Positions 17,074-25,780 of a stretch of 64,000 nt of DNA are shown here, in pieces (positions within the stretch are counted from its first letter, which is position 1; each line of letters begins with the position of its first letter). Position numbers and translations under genes: made by a program. This DNA is from Virgibacillus indicus (lineage in GTDB: Bacteria; Bacillota; Bacilli; Bacillales; Amphibacillaceae), in the NCBI RefSeq assembly GCF_002266285.1, contig NZ_NPMS01000004.1, positions 124,001-188,000 of the forward strand. The letters run 5' to 3'. The notes beneath the pieces were generated by a model. It was not told the origin of the DNA and ran no database searches. It worked only from the letters and a program-made list of their open reading frames with translations.

Positions 17074-17310
17074 TTATATATGAAGTGCTTCAGGTAAAGT
17101 TTTATACAGTATTTCTAATTCTCCTTTGGTAAATGTGAATCCTTTACCAATCCTTGTTTTATCGGCATTCCACCACCTCACATCAAACTTGGGATCTTCC
17201 CCATTCCAGCTAATCAAATTCAACTCTTTTGCCCATCCCCCTTGGCTCCTATGCAACACGACTATTTCTTCGACAACTTCCCAATCTACACGATATTTCT
17301 TTTCCTTCAT
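17074..17310 (-). CDS. YdbC/PC4-like ssDNA-binding protein, 78 aa
   Basis: The KFDVRWWNADKTRIGKGFTFTKGELEILYKTL segment matches the bacterial PC4/YdbC fold, which binds single-stranded DNA as a dimer. The start at 17310 (MKEKKYRVDW) is set by AGGAGG ten bases upstream; a longer frame to 17343 would overlap the coupling-protein stop. It sits directly after the T4CP gene, so it may coat or process transferred single-stranded DNA. Confidence 0.75.
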   Translation of the reverse strand: MKEKKYRVDWEVVEEIVVLHRSQGGWAKELNLISWNGEDPKFDVRWWNADKTRIGKGFTFTKGELEILYKTLPEALHI

Positions 17311-17332
17311 TTCATAACAACCTCCTCCCTTT

Positions 17333-19609
17333 TTAATTTGCACTTATTGCTTTTTTGATTAATGCTTCCTCTTTATTAGCTTCTTCTGTGTCTTCATTTT
17401 GTTCCTGTCTTTGCTCTTTCTTCCTTTGCTCAAGTTGACGTTCCATTCTTTTTTTTACTTTTTCTTCCCATTCAGATAAGACATCTTCCTGCAAATATTT
17501 ATGGACTGGTTCAATCAATTTCAAATGAAGTGCTTCAAAATTTGGTCGATAGACAAGATAACTTAAATAATGTAAAAAGGACCAATTATCCATTTCCTGC
17601 ATTTGCTTTTGTGTTGTTTCGCTATCTTTTTTCGACAGTCCTTCTACTTGCAGCAAATTTCGTTTCAGTCGAATAAAGTCCTCTCTTACCATAAGATCAG
17701 CCATAGGTAAGTATAAGTCATCACGTACTTTGGCTGAATAAACCATTTGATTTAGATTCATATCGTAATACGTATCAGAAACAATCGGTAATGAAAGAAT
17801 AGACTTACTTGTATCAAATTCTTTTGCTAGATATTCATACCGAAATTTATGTTTTGTTTGATCTTTATTAAAAATCGGTTTCGGTTCAATCTTTCTGCGT
17901 TTCATATCTTGTCGTTTATTCACACGAATCACAACGGACTGTCCTTCTTGCAACCTCATCAATTCATCAGGTGTAAGCAATGCTCTTTCCTTGGTTGATT
18001 CACTGTGCGATTTATCGAAAGAGTGTAATTCTCCACTTCGGCTCACATCTGTTATCGTTCTTGTACCTAACATGCTAGAATAATGCTCGGCAGTGCTTTT
18101 GTCTTCGGTTAATATATAGATTTGATTGGAACAATTCCCAATGATTGTATCGGATTCCTCGCCATACATTGATTTAACTTGTGAGTAAGCTTGAATGATT
18201 AAGTGATAGCGAAAACCTCGACCTGCCCCAACTGTAACCATCCCAGCCATCCCTTCAATAGTAGACATATTTCCAAATTCATCTAATAGAAAGTGAACAT
18301 TCCGTTTCATTTTCCCACTCTTGCTTTTCGTTGCTTTCTCCGAGTTAACTCGATATAGTTGACTAATTAAAATACTCGCTAGTACTTCATTTGATTTATC
18401 AGAATCAGGTGTTGCCATAAATAATGCAATTGGTTTATCGCCAAACCCAATATCCGTTAGATCCAAGCTGTTGTATCCTGTTACCTTGGCGTTCGGTTCT
18501 AATGTAAATATCTGCAGTTTATCCATGGCAACACTAAATATACTTCCTCTTGTATTTCCCGTTGCAAAATTCGATGTTGCATACATCATTCTTGCTGAAT
18601 TATTTTCATCTCTTGCCTGAAAGAACAAATCTAGCTCATTGTTCCCTTCCTCGTCATTGTCACTTCCCTTTGTGGAAAGGAAGTTTGCCACAGAATACAT
18701 GGTCACTCGTTCTTCTTTCCCTTGATTAACCATATCTTCTGTTAATGCAAGGATAATAGCTGTTACTAATGATTTTGCACTGTTTGACCAGAAAGGATCT
18801 TTTGCATTTGGATCATGATATAAGCTAAACGCAACACTGTTTGCATATTTTTGTGCATCACTGTAACGTCCTTTCTTCCATGAATCAATGACCAGCTGCA
18901 ATGGATTAAATCCCATGCTCATGTCATGCTGAATAAGATTGAACACATGAACGTCATAACCTCGTTCTGTCAATGTTTCATAAGAAGCACCAGCCAATTC
19001 TCCTTTTGGATCATTGATAACCATAGATGGTTTTTCACTAGCTCTACTTTGCACATCAATCATTGGCACAACAAAAGTTTCACCTTTACCACTCCTTGTA
19101 ATACCAATTACCATCGTATGAACGGGAGCATCATCAATTAATAATTGATAGTTATTCCCTTCATGTAGTCCAGCAATAATAGTACCGCCTTTCCCCTCAT
19201 ATTCTTCCGCTTTAGATGGAATACTCAAATATTGTCTTTTCATGTTCTTCACTTTTTCAAATTCGTTGGTTCCATGTTGTCCTTTATTAATAGATTGATA
19301 GTTCATTTTCACATTGTATAGAAGTTTCAATACACTGATCCCAATCAATATATAAAATCCCACATAAAACTCTATCCACTCTTGTTGGAAAATGAAAAAG
19401 TAATGCCAATCGACAGAGAATGTATGGAAATTTATCTTTTCGGGATTCGTTGCAAAGCCTTCCACTAGATGTAATACTTGTTGTAAAAAATGTAACAGGA
19501 AATTCGCAACGAAAAAGCCTACAACGGTTATACATACTATAATTAAACTGATAATCTTCCAATCGCTTATACGTTCTGTTAATGACTTTTCATTATTGGA
19601 ATGCTCCAT
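17333..19609 (-). CDS. VirD4/TraG/TrsK-type coupling protein (T4CP), 758 aa
   Basis: The coupling protein links the relaxosome to the secretion channel and pumps DNA. Two N-terminal membrane helices (about 20-45 and 80-100) are followed by a P-loop GITRSGKGET (169-178) and the Walker B region HFLLDEFGNM (about 440). The GYNSLDLTDIGFGDKP and RGFRYHLIIQAYSQ segments are typical of TraG-like ATPases. The C-terminal 60 residues form a charged Gln/Glu/Lys tail. It lies 35 bp after the primase gene and heads the cargo-bearing part of the operon. Confidence 0.92.
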   Translation of the reverse strand: MEHSNNEKSLTERISDWKIISLIIVCITVVGFFVANFLLHFLQQVLHLVEGFATNPEKINFHTFSVDWHYFFIFQQEWIEFYVGFYILIGISVLKLLYNVKMNYQSINKGQHGTNEFEKVKNMKRQYLSIPSKAEEYEGKGGTIIAGLHEGNNYQLLIDDAPVHTMVIGITRSGKGETFVVPMIDVQSRASEKPSMVINDPKGELAGASYETLTERGYDVHVFNLIQHDMSMGFNPLQLVIDSWKKGRYSDAQKYANSVAFSLYHDPNAKDPFWSNSAKSLVTAIILALTEDMVNQGKEERVTMYSVANFLSTKGSDNDEEGNNELDLFFQARDENNSARMMYATSNFATGNTRGSIFSVAMDKLQIFTLEPNAKVTGYNSLDLTDIGFGDKPIALFMATPDSDKSNEVLASILISQLYRVNSEKATKSKSGKMKRNVHFLLDEFGNMSTIEGMAGMVTVGAGRGFRYHLIIQAYSQVKSMYGEESDTIIGNCSNQIYILTEDKSTAEHYSSMLGTRTITDVSRSGELHSFDKSHSESTKERALLTPDELMRLQEGQSVVIRVNKRQDMKRRKIEPKPIFNKDQTKHKFRYEYLAKEFDTSKSILSLPIVSDTYYDMNLNQMVYSAKVRDDLYLPMADLMVREDFIRLKRNLLQVEGLSKKDSETTQKQMQEMDNWSFLHYLSYLVYRPNFEALHLKLIEPVHKYLQEDVLSEWEEKVKKRMERQLEQRKKEQRQEQNEDTEEANKEEALIKKAISAN

Positions 19610-19643
19610 CCTTTACTCCTTTCATTACAGACCATCATCATTT

Positions 19644-20684
19644 TTATGAAAATGGTATTTCATTTTCTATCTGTTTAGTCTGTTGTAACTGATTCGTATC
19701 TTGTAAATAGCTTTTGCTAAATTGCGCTCGGTTGCCTTGTAAAAATTCGTTTGCATCTTTATAGCCGTCACTATAACTGAATAACGAAACATTTTCGTCC
19801 AGCCCTTCCGTTTCTAACGTATCAACAAGTTTTCGCGTTGCTTTCCAGCCTGCTTTATCATTATCCATTGCCACTAGGATATGCTTATCTGTAAATGCAT
19901 CTTTGTTCTCACGGATATATGCTTCCACTTGCCGTGTTTTGGATGCACCTGTTAATGCAATAAATCCACAATGTTCATCTACTTCACGAAAAGAAAGAGC
20001 ATCCAATAATGATTCGCTAAATACAACCGTCTTCATTTCTTCTGGAATCTCAATAAAAAAATCCTTCGTATCTTTAGAAGGATTCATGATTAACTGTATT
20101 TCTTTGGGCTCCAGTGTTGGATCAATACTAGAACGTAACAACACTCGATCTAAAATGTTATTTTTATCATAAAGGAGAAAAACCAAATTTCGCTTACACA
20201 TCCAGCTATTGTTAGAGTAATCTTTTCCTATCAAGCTACTTGTTTTTTTGAAAAAGTATTCTGCCACCTCTTTATTTTGTAAATCGACAATGTGCTTTCT
20301 TGTGTTTTCTTTTGATAATCCTCGGTAGCCATTATCTAATGTATCGCTTTTCAAGCCTATTTTGGCAAAAGAAAAGAGCCTCATCGACCAAGTTAATGCT
20401 TCTTTCTGGTCATCTGAAAGGCTCGGAAAAGTTTCTTGTATCTTTTCTATTTCGGCATCTAAGCTCTTTTTCTCCTGGAACTGTAATAGCATTTGTTCTC
20501 CACAATGATTTTCGCGATTGCATTGAATAAAATTTTTGTTGTTCTTATAGATGAATGCCTCGTGCTCATTGCATTCTGGACAATTACAGATATAATAACG
20601 TCCTTTATCTTCTGCATTCAGCTCATCTAGCGCATTTTCGATATTTTGATAAACTAACCGTTTGTACAAGCTTTGTTTATCCAT
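19644..20684 (-). CDS. Toprim-domain DNA primase-like protein, 346 aa
   Basis: A zinc-binding region with Cys clusters (about residues 33-62, CNCPECNE and CNRENHCGE) is followed by a linker and a toprim domain (about 210-300: VVFSESLLDALSF with the conserved Glu, and LVAMDNDKAGWKATRKL with the DxD). It should prime complementary-strand synthesis on transferred single-stranded DNA or during element replication. I chose the ATG at 20684 because GAGGGTGGTG precedes it at good spacing; two in-frame GTG codons lie just upstream. It overlaps the previous gene by eight bases. Confidence 0.8.
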   Translation of the reverse strand: MDKQSLYKRLVYQNIENALDELNAEDKGRYYICNCPECNEHEAFIYKNNKNFIQCNRENHCGEQMLLQFQEKKSLDAEIEKIQETFPSLSDDQKEALTWSMRLFSFAKIGLKSDTLDNGYRGLSKENTRKHIVDLQNKEVAEYFFKKTSSLIGKDYSNNSWMCKRNLVFLLYDKNNILDRVLLRSSIDPTLEPKEIQLIMNPSKDTKDFFIEIPEEMKTVVFSESLLDALSFREVDEHCGFIALTGASKTRQVEAYIRENKDAFTDKHILVAMDNDKAGWKATRKLVDTLETEGLDENVSLFSYSDGYKDANEFLQGNRAQFSKSYLQDTNQLQQTKQIENEIPFS

Positions 20685-21330
20685 TTTCACCACCCTCTAA
20701 CATCTCTCTTATCCTCACTTCATATCTTTGGACAACCGGTTCAATGACTTTCTCTTCTACTTTTTCATCCGTATTTAGTATAGTGCCTTCAAACAATAAA
20801 TCATGATAACAATTGTGGAATGATTGGATTAATTCATTATGGAACTGGTATGCTTTTTGAAATCCATTATCAACTACAAAAGGTTCCTCAAACAAATTAT
20901 TTTCTAGCCTTTGATACGCCATATTGTGTACCATCAATATGTTAATACGTTGTTCTTGCAATGATTGATAATTGGTCACTATATGAGTAATGATCCTTTT
21001 AAAGTTTTTATCATTACTCATATATGACTTTAACTGCTTATTTTTACCTTCTCTATCAATAACAGCATCAAAACTAGTACGTATTGCAGTCATCACATGT
21101 TCCATTTCTGCAAAGATGCTTGTTTCAATTACAGGAGTGATTCCATTGTATAGAGCTTTTAACTGTTCATCGTTTAACTCTAATGGAACCCTTCGTTTCG
21201 CTGGATCACACATCACTTTATGGAAACGATTTTCAAATGCTGAATATAGACCAGCAGATTTTTTATGAACAGTATTGTTTTTTGTATTTGAGTACTTTTT
21301 AGTTACTTCTTTAACTTCCACCAATTTCAC
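20677..21330 (-). CDS. Hypothetical protein in conjugation operon, about 217 aa
   Basis: A helical, charged protein with a short motif VMCDPAKRRVPLELNDEQL near residue 30. I do not recognise the family. The frame is open further upstream to 21444, but that extension overlaps a small gene, and the GTG at 21330, after GGAGGCGTGAG, is the more likely start. It is coupled to the primase gene by an eight-base overlap, which suggests a role in element DNA metabolism. Confidence 0.6.
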   Translation of the reverse strand: MKLVEVKEVTKKYSNTKNNTVHKKSAGLYSAFENRFHKVMCDPAKRRVPLELNDEQLKALYNGITPVIETSIFAEMEHVMTAIRTSFDAVIDREGKNKQLKSYMSNDKNFKRIITHIVTNYQSLQEQRINILMVHNMAYQRLENNLFEEPFVVDNGFQKAYQFHNELIQSFHNCYHDLLFEGTILNTDEKVEEKVIEPVVQRYEVRIREMLEGGENG

Positions 21331-21379
21331 CTCACGCCTCCATTTCAACTTCTGCATCCTATTCGTATTGTTCATGCAA

Positions 21380-21402
21380 GGCTTCTCCATTAAAGAGAAG
21401 CC
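21380..21402. other. Perfect hairpin between two operon genes
   Basis: GGCTTCTC and GAGAAGCC form an eight-bp stem with a seven-base loop, 14 bp after the small gene ends. No T-run follows on either strand, so it is more likely an mRNA processing or stabilising structure than a terminator. Confidence 0.4.
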
Positions 21403-21416
21403 ATAAACTATCTCCC

Positions 21417-21596
21417 TTATAATGCTATAAAGTTTTGCACACAAACCGATTCATCCAACTCCTGATTTTCAGCAATCGCTTGTTCCATGGATCGAATGTC
21501 ATCAATATTTTGAATAGGTTCAGTTAAGGTAACATCAATGTTTCCCCACCCCTCTGAATAAATATAACTAACAAAGTACTTGTGCTCTTTCTCCAT
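21417..21596 (-). CDS. Small hypothetical protein, 59 aa
   Basis: Starts MEKEHKYFVSYIYSEGWGN and ends VCVQNFIAL. It is an acidic soluble protein with a YFVSYIYSEGWGNI-like beta segment at the N-terminus. The ATG at 21596 follows GGGAGGTGTTTGAAC, a good ribosome site. It lies between the VirB2-like gene and the 217-aa gene in the same direction. The function is unknown; such short proteins are common in plasmids of Bacillales. Confidence 0.65.
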   Translation of the reverse strand: MEKEHKYFVSYIYSEGWGNIDVTLTEPIQNIDDIRSMEQAIAENQELDESVCVQNFIAL

Positions 21597-21635
21597 TGTT
21601 CAAACACCTCCCGAATGCAAAAGATAATTCAGACA

Positions 21636-21869
21636 TTAAAACCCAACAACTCGCCCTCCCATCCAACTAACAAGGCTCGCAGCTAAATAAACAATGCCAA
21701 AACCAATGGCAACGTTAACCATCCAACCAGTGTACAATTCCTTCTTTTGAGGATCTTTTGCAAAAGTCCACAGTAGACCAATGACAACAAGTACTAGCCC
21801 AGCTAATACTGGCGCAACTGGTTTAATTCCATCAGTTATATTTGTGATTGTTTGAATTGCATCTTGCAT
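21636..21869 (-). CDS. VirB2-like pilin / TrbC-type small membrane protein, 77 aa
   Basis: Two hydrophobic helices (about residues 18-37 and 50-70) are separated by a short polar loop (FAKDPQKKELYTGW). This is the typical size and topology of VirB2/TrbC-type pilins of type IV systems. It is the second gene of the predicted transfer operon. The ribosome site GGAAAGGAGTT decides the ATG at 21869. Confidence 0.7.
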   Translation of the reverse strand: MQDAIQTITNITDGIKPVAPVLAGLVLVVIGLLWTFAKDPQKKELYTGWMVNVAIGFGIVYLAASLVSWMGGRVVGF

Positions 21870-21904
21870 AGATTTTCAACTCCTTTCCTTTCAAGTAGCT
21901 GTCT

Positions 21905-22180
21905 TTAGGATCGCTTAGCTACCTCTGTAATTTGTTTTCGATTATGAACATTAAAATTCAAGATGATTTCCTGATGTTGCATATGAAGCCATTCATAATA
22001 AGATTCACCATTTGCTTCTACAATTTCTTTTGCCAATGCTTCAAACTCTTTAAAGCCGGTTGGTTTTGTTGGTTTCTTCTTTTTTGATTGTGAAGCCTTC
22101 TTTTGTGAATCAGGTGAATGTTTCTCTTTATCTCTTAATGTTTCGACTTGTTGATCTTCCTTTTGTGTATGATTAGACAA
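21905..22180 (-). CDS. Hypothetical basic protein, first gene of the transfer operon, 91 aa
   Basis: The N-terminal half is disordered and Lys/Ser/Gln-rich; the C-terminal half (GFKEFEALAKEIVEANGESYYEWLHMQHQE) is helical. No family recognised. It follows a leader with alternative hairpins and an intrinsic terminator, so it is the first gene reached by transcription. A strong ribosome site (GGGAGGTG) precedes the ATG. Confidence 0.6.
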   Translation of the reverse strand: MSNHTQKEDQQVETLRDKEKHSPDSQKKASQSKKKKPTKPTGFKEFEALAKEIVEANGESYYEWLHMQHQEIILNFNVHNRKQITEVAKRS

Positions 22181-22207
22181 TCCGTTTCACCTCCCAAAAA
22201 AGAGCAA

Positions 22208-22242
22208 AATAAAAACCCTTTTCTCGTAAAAGAAAAGAGTTA
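22208..22242 (-). terminator. Leader terminator upstream of the transfer operon
   Basis: On the minus strand CTCTTTTCT pairs with AGAAAAGGG and is followed by TTTTTATTTT, about 30 bases before the first gene and in the same direction. It therefore looks like an attenuator or an early stop. Confidence 0.55.
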
Positions 22243-22244
22243 AT

Positions 22245-22338
22245 AGGAAGTATCAAACTTCCTGATACTAATACTTTAACACCGTTTTTATGGGATTTTG
22301 TTCGTTGTTCGTTCGGTAAACGTTCGCAAAAAGTTCGT
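22245..22338 (-). promoter_or_regulatory. Control region of the transfer operon: overlapping palindromes and GTTCG repeats
   Basis: Two overlapping, mutually exclusive palindromes are present: AGGAAGT/ACTTCCT (22245-22263) and AGTATCA/TGATACT (22249-22269). Just upstream, GTTCG occurs five times between 22299 and 22338. These could be operator sites for a repressor or alternative folds of the leader RNA. No clear -35/-10 pair stands out. Confidence 0.45.
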
Positions 22339-22529
22339 AAATAGCATTTTTAAAAATTCTTGTATATTCTTCTCCCATCCCCAAGCCACTTAGCTAACTA
22401 AAGAGATGTTAATCTTCTATAAAAATGTCCTATATTTGATTAGAGGAGACATAAAATGATTTATCCTTGTTGCTTTGAAATAAAGTCTGATTAAAAACAC
22501 CACTCAAACCCATATTCAAAGTTAAATTA

Positions 22530-22572
22530 AAAGAATCCGTTTTGAAAAAAGATTGATCAACACGGATTCTTT
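22530..22572 (+). terminator. Perfect 11-bp inverted repeat, possible terminator
   Basis: AAAGAATCCGT and ACGGATTCTTT are exact complements with a 21-base loop. The T-run is short (TTTAT), so termination is plausible but not certain. Confidence 0.45.
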
Positions 22573-22640
22573 ATATGTGAAGAGTTATACAATTTTATAA
22601 AAAAGTTTGATCATTTTCCATCTGTATTGTTCTGTATTGT

Positions 22641-22660
22641 GCAACAATCGCGCCCGATTG
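22641..22660. repeat. Dispersed GCGCCCGATT-type intergenic repeat, copy 2
   Basis: GCAACAATCGCGCCCGATTG, one of the best-preserved copies of the family. Confidence 0.6.
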
Positions 22661-22733
22661 TTTAAAACTCTCATTTTAATTCATAATGCAATTCTGCCTA
22701 TTGTTTGTTTTGCCTTACATTGAGAAGTTGCAA

Positions 22734-22844
22734 CTAGTTTTCTTGTTCTCCCGGAATAAATAACGGATTTCCAAGACCAATAATTGAAGGAGCAATTTGA
22801 ATAATAAATTCGTCTACAATTTTCTCTTGAACGCGCATGTTCAT
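22734..22844 (-). pseudogene. C-terminal remnant of a RibD/dihydrofolate-reductase-like protein
   Basis: A 36-codon frame reads EKIVDEFIIQIAPSIIGLGN then PLFIPG. The pattern D-E-(F/Y)-I-x-x-I-x-P-(V/I)-x-x-G-x-G-x-P-L-F is the last beta-strand region of RibD C-terminal-domain reductases. The nucleotide-binding N-terminal two thirds are missing, so this is a gene tail left by deletion. It lies directly after the yhgE-like gene and 50 bp downstream of the conjugation block's right edge. Confidence 0.6.
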
Positions 22845-22872
22845 TTAATTTCATCCATAACCCCTCCGAATT

Positions 22873-25077
22873 TTAGTGGAACAATCCGGATTCCTTCGAT
22901 TTTTTCATCAGTTTGTCTTTTTTCTCATTAACAGGATCTTTCAGAAATACCCCGATTATTATGAATGCCAATCCGAACAAAGACAGGAAAGTCAGATCGT
23001 GATAAACCCGTGCCCAGACAATGCCTCCAACAGCTTCACGCATCAAATCAATAGCATACGTAAACGGGAGAAATGGATTGATGGCCTGGAAAAATTCTGG
23101 TAGCAGTACAACTGGATAAGTACCGCCGGACCCGGAAATCTGCAGTACAAGCAAAACAATAACTATGGCCTTTCCGACATTTCCAAACAGCGACACCAGC
23201 GTGTATACAATCAACATGAACACAAGACTGATTAGCAACCCAAACAACACGAACCATACCGGATGTACAGCATATACATCGATAATGAATAGATCACCCA
23301 GTGTCACAATCAATGTCTGCAAAATACCAATTAATGCAAATGTGAAGAACTTGCCAAAATAAATCTGTCTGCTTGTAAAATAAACTTCCCGATGAACATC
23401 AGCAGCTAATAATGATATAAGCAACAGCGCTCCAACCCATACAGCTAGAACCGTGTAAAATGGTGTCATACCGGAACCATAATTTGGAATCGGGAACAAT
23501 TCATTTTTATTTAACGTAACCGGCTCAGCAAAAAAGCTGCGTTCCGCTTCAGGATTATTCAACAATAGCTCGATTATCTCATTAATATCAGTTTCTCCCT
23601 GTATTTTCCTGATTTTATCTGCAAGCTGATTCACTTTATCATAGACATACGGATATTCATTGAGCATGTATTCCAGTATATCCTGACCTTCCTGGATATT
23701 CCCTTCCGTTCGTCCCAATATTTTCTCAACTTCCGGAATGGTGGACTGTATGCCAACCAATATCGACCTGGCGTTAACAAGTGTTGATTGCGCATTATTG
23801 ATTTTCTGCTTCACAACTGGTTCTATATTTTGGTTGTATTCTTTCAAAAAATCTCCAATTCGGTTAGACGTATTTGCCGTCAGTTCCTCCAAATTGGCAA
23901 GTATGTTATCCACTTCCTGTTTCTTATCCTGAATAATTTTGCCTATTGAATCAACAGTACCTTGGGCTTCTCCTAAGGCCGCCTGGATTGTTTCCAGATC
24001 TTTTATTGCTTGATCGATAACCTTGTTCTGTTTTTCCGTGTCAGTATTCTCGTTCTGTCCTTCCGTATTACCTGATTCACTCTGATTGTTCATTTCCTTC
24101 AGCTGTTCCAGCGCCTGCTTCACAGTTGTAATTTGCTCTGTCGCAGTGTTAACCCGCTCATCCAGTTGCTTTTTCAGTTGTTCTCCGTTACTGAAATCAA
24201 CCTGTACATTTTGAGCATCCTGAATAAAACTATTTATATCCTGTGCAATGTTCTGTGCTTTCTTTAAATCCTCTTTAATTTTTGGAGAAAGTTCATTCAG
24301 ACGCTTTTCCGCTTTGGACAACATTGCCGCCGTATCATCAATTGTCTCTAATCCACTACCGGTTACCTGTTTCGCTTTTGGTATCATATTTTGCGCTGAA
24401 TTAATAATCGTTTGTGCACGTTTCGCATCATCAAGGGACTCTGTCATTAGCTTATGAATCTCCGGCAAGTCTTTCTCCAGCCTAAACACGTACTCCTCAA
24501 ATTTCTTAATGTCAGGCAGATTTTTCTTCAGTTCAAGGCCAAGGTCATTAAACATGTCAAAAATAACACCATTTACCGTGGAAACAAAGTTGCTGCTCAC
24601 CTTCTCAACGATAACACTGGCACCTTTATCCGTTATTTTCGGTGCAATGGCGTTAATCTTTTCGTTTACATAATACTCCACATTTGCCTTTTTTGGGTTA
24701 TCGCTTGTGACTGTTGCAAGATGTTCAGAAAAATCCTTTGGTATAACAATAACGGCAAAATAATCACCATATCGGACTTTTTCCATCGCTTTTTCTCTGT
24801 TATTGAAATGCCACTCCATCGAATCATTCTTTTTCAGTTCCTTAACAAGTTCATCCCCAACATTAATCTTTTCACCTTGGACCTTGGCACCCGCGTCTTC
24901 GTTAACAATACCGATCGGAATCTGGTCTGTCTGGCCGTACGGATCCCAGGAGGCTTTAATGTTGAACCAGGCATACAATGAAGGCAGCAGAATGAGTCCG
25001 CCTATTAAAATAGCCGCTACCCAGTTTTTAGATATATTTTTCATGTCGGTTGAGAATATATTCCAGATGTTTTTCAT
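22873..25077 (-). CDS. YhgE/Pip-family membrane protein, 734 aa
   Basis: The N-terminus (one membrane helix at about 18-38 followed by PSLYAWFNIKASWDPYGQT and IPIGIVNEDAG) and the C-terminal ABC-2-type permease region with about five helices (from residue 535) are diagnostic of the YhgE/Pip family. The middle 350 residues are a long extracytoplasmic helical, coiled-coil-rich region. Lactococcal Pip is needed for infection by some phages, and the ESX/type VII-linked YueB is related. It has its own gap upstream and appears to be a single-gene unit. Its regulation is not visible. Confidence 0.88.
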   Translation of the reverse strand: MKNIWNIFSTDMKNISKNWVAAILIGGLILLPSLYAWFNIKASWDPYGQTDQIPIGIVNEDAGAKVQGEKINVGDELVKELKKNDSMEWHFNNREKAMEKVRYGDYFAVIVIPKDFSEHLATVTSDNPKKANVEYYVNEKINAIAPKITDKGASVIVEKVSSNFVSTVNGVIFDMFNDLGLELKKNLPDIKKFEEYVFRLEKDLPEIHKLMTESLDDAKRAQTIINSAQNMIPKAKQVTGSGLETIDDTAAMLSKAEKRLNELSPKIKEDLKKAQNIAQDINSFIQDAQNVQVDFSNGEQLKKQLDERVNTATEQITTVKQALEQLKEMNNQSESGNTEGQNENTDTEKQNKVIDQAIKDLETIQAALGEAQGTVDSIGKIIQDKKQEVDNILANLEELTANTSNRIGDFLKEYNQNIEPVVKQKINNAQSTLVNARSILVGIQSTIPEVEKILGRTEGNIQEGQDILEYMLNEYPYVYDKVNQLADKIRKIQGETDINEIIELLLNNPEAERSFFAEPVTLNKNELFPIPNYGSGMTPFYTVLAVWVGALLLISLLAADVHREVYFTSRQIYFGKFFTFALIGILQTLIVTLGDLFIIDVYAVHPVWFVLFGLLISLVFMLIVYTLVSLFGNVGKAIVIVLLVLQISGSGGTYPVVLLPEFFQAINPFLPFTYAIDLMREAVGGIVWARVYHDLTFLSLFGLAFIIIGVFLKDPVNEKKDKLMKKSKESGLFH

Positions 25078-25186
25078 GATCTTCTTCCTTATGTCTTATG
25101 TAAAATTTTAATGTAATGTTATTAGCATATTATACCAAGTTTTACCGAAATGAAAAAGATTGACCAGTAAATGACCAATTTGCCCT

Positions 25187-25369
25187 TTAAAATAGAGTAG
25201 CAAAGTTACAGGGGTTTGGAAACTCGTTTTCCGTGAATCCAATCGGAACTGCTGCTCCTTCTTGTATGATGATTATTGCCAATTCATTGACGAAATTTCT
25301 TTCTTCTTCGTTAAATGTTTGCAATATTTCAATTGTCTCTGGATCTTGATTTTTTGACAAAAAAATCAA
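25187..25369 (-). pseudogene. Probable fragment of a DUF3231-type protein
   Basis: The frame (TTG start, no good ribosome site) contains a helix with QEGAAVPIGFTENEF, which resembles the GIPIGFTEEDVN segment of DUF3231 proteins. The protein then runs out after PNPCNFATLF. Full-length family members exceed 300 residues, so this is a short remnant. An alternative is that it is an unrelated chance frame. Confidence 0.4.
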
Positions 25370-25381
25370 TAACTCTTACCA

Positions 25382-25456
25382 TCATGGTTTTTTTGATAAA
25401 CGATCCAAAGGGTTCCAAGTTCGGGATGAGGTTATCGGTATACCTCCTGGTGTCAT
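25382..25456 (-). CDS. Possible 24-aa peptide
   Basis: ATG at 25456 is preceded by a very good ribosome site (AAGGGGGTAATCAA). The peptide reads MTPGGIPITSSRTWNPLDRL and ends SKKP. I do not recognise it. It ends 13 bp before the DUF3231-like remnant and could be a leader peptide or the start of a gene now broken. Confidence 0.35.
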   Translation of the reverse strand: MTPGGIPITSSRTWNPLDRLSKKP

Positions 25457-25780
25457 TTGATTACCCCCTTAACACTTTATATTGATTAGTAGAATTTACC
25501 CCCCTCTCGGAAAGTATACATTTTTGGATTACAATGGTTGTAACTCCAAATTAAAAAGCTCAATTCCCCCTGTACTTTAAAGAGAAACTGAGCTTTATCC
25601 GTTCCGCAATCTAGCCCTTATCAGCAAGATGGATGTCCGTCTTTATTACGCAACTGCGCCCCAATTACGGAACATCTTTGCTGTTTACTTACATAAATGC
25701 CTGCTTTTTAACAAAGTCCTAAAAGTGAATAAGTTCACCCTTGTAGGAAAACCTGTATATATACGGAAAGGAGCTTCTAC
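25457..25780. other. Intergenic stretch with hairpin and dispersed repeats
   Basis: No gene seen. AAAGCTCA / TGAGCTTT (about 25555-25597) forms an inverted repeat with a long loop. Two diverged repeat copies lie at about 25603-25625 (GCAATCTAGCCC) and 25651-25676 (GCGCCCCAATTACGGAACA). Confidence 0.45.
25651..25676. repeat. Dispersed GCGCCCGATT-type intergenic repeat, copy 3
   Basis: CAACTGCGCCCCAATTACGG, a diverged copy 26 bp after a second, weaker copy (GCAATCTAGCCCTTATCAGC). Confidence 0.45.

Larger units (their letters stand above)
22339..22733. other. Intergenic stretch at the right end of the transfer module
   Basis: No gene seen. On the plus strand a ribosome site (AGAGGAG) precedes a 12-codon frame at about 22456, too short to support. 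The stretch holds an 11-bp inverted repeat (22530-22572) and one copy of the dispersed repeat (22641-22660). Confidence 0.5.

Noticed and set aside
24454-24981. 175-aa plus-strand frame inside the YhgE gene
   Set aside because: Opposite strand of a long real gene, no start signal, no known domain.
25370-25456. 5S rRNA gene or pseudogene on the minus strand
   Set aside because: Only a short stretch (CCCGAACTTGGAA, GATGGTAAG) resembles 5S rRNA. The pairing arms do not fit and a small frame with a good ribosome site covers the same DNA. A covariance search would decide.
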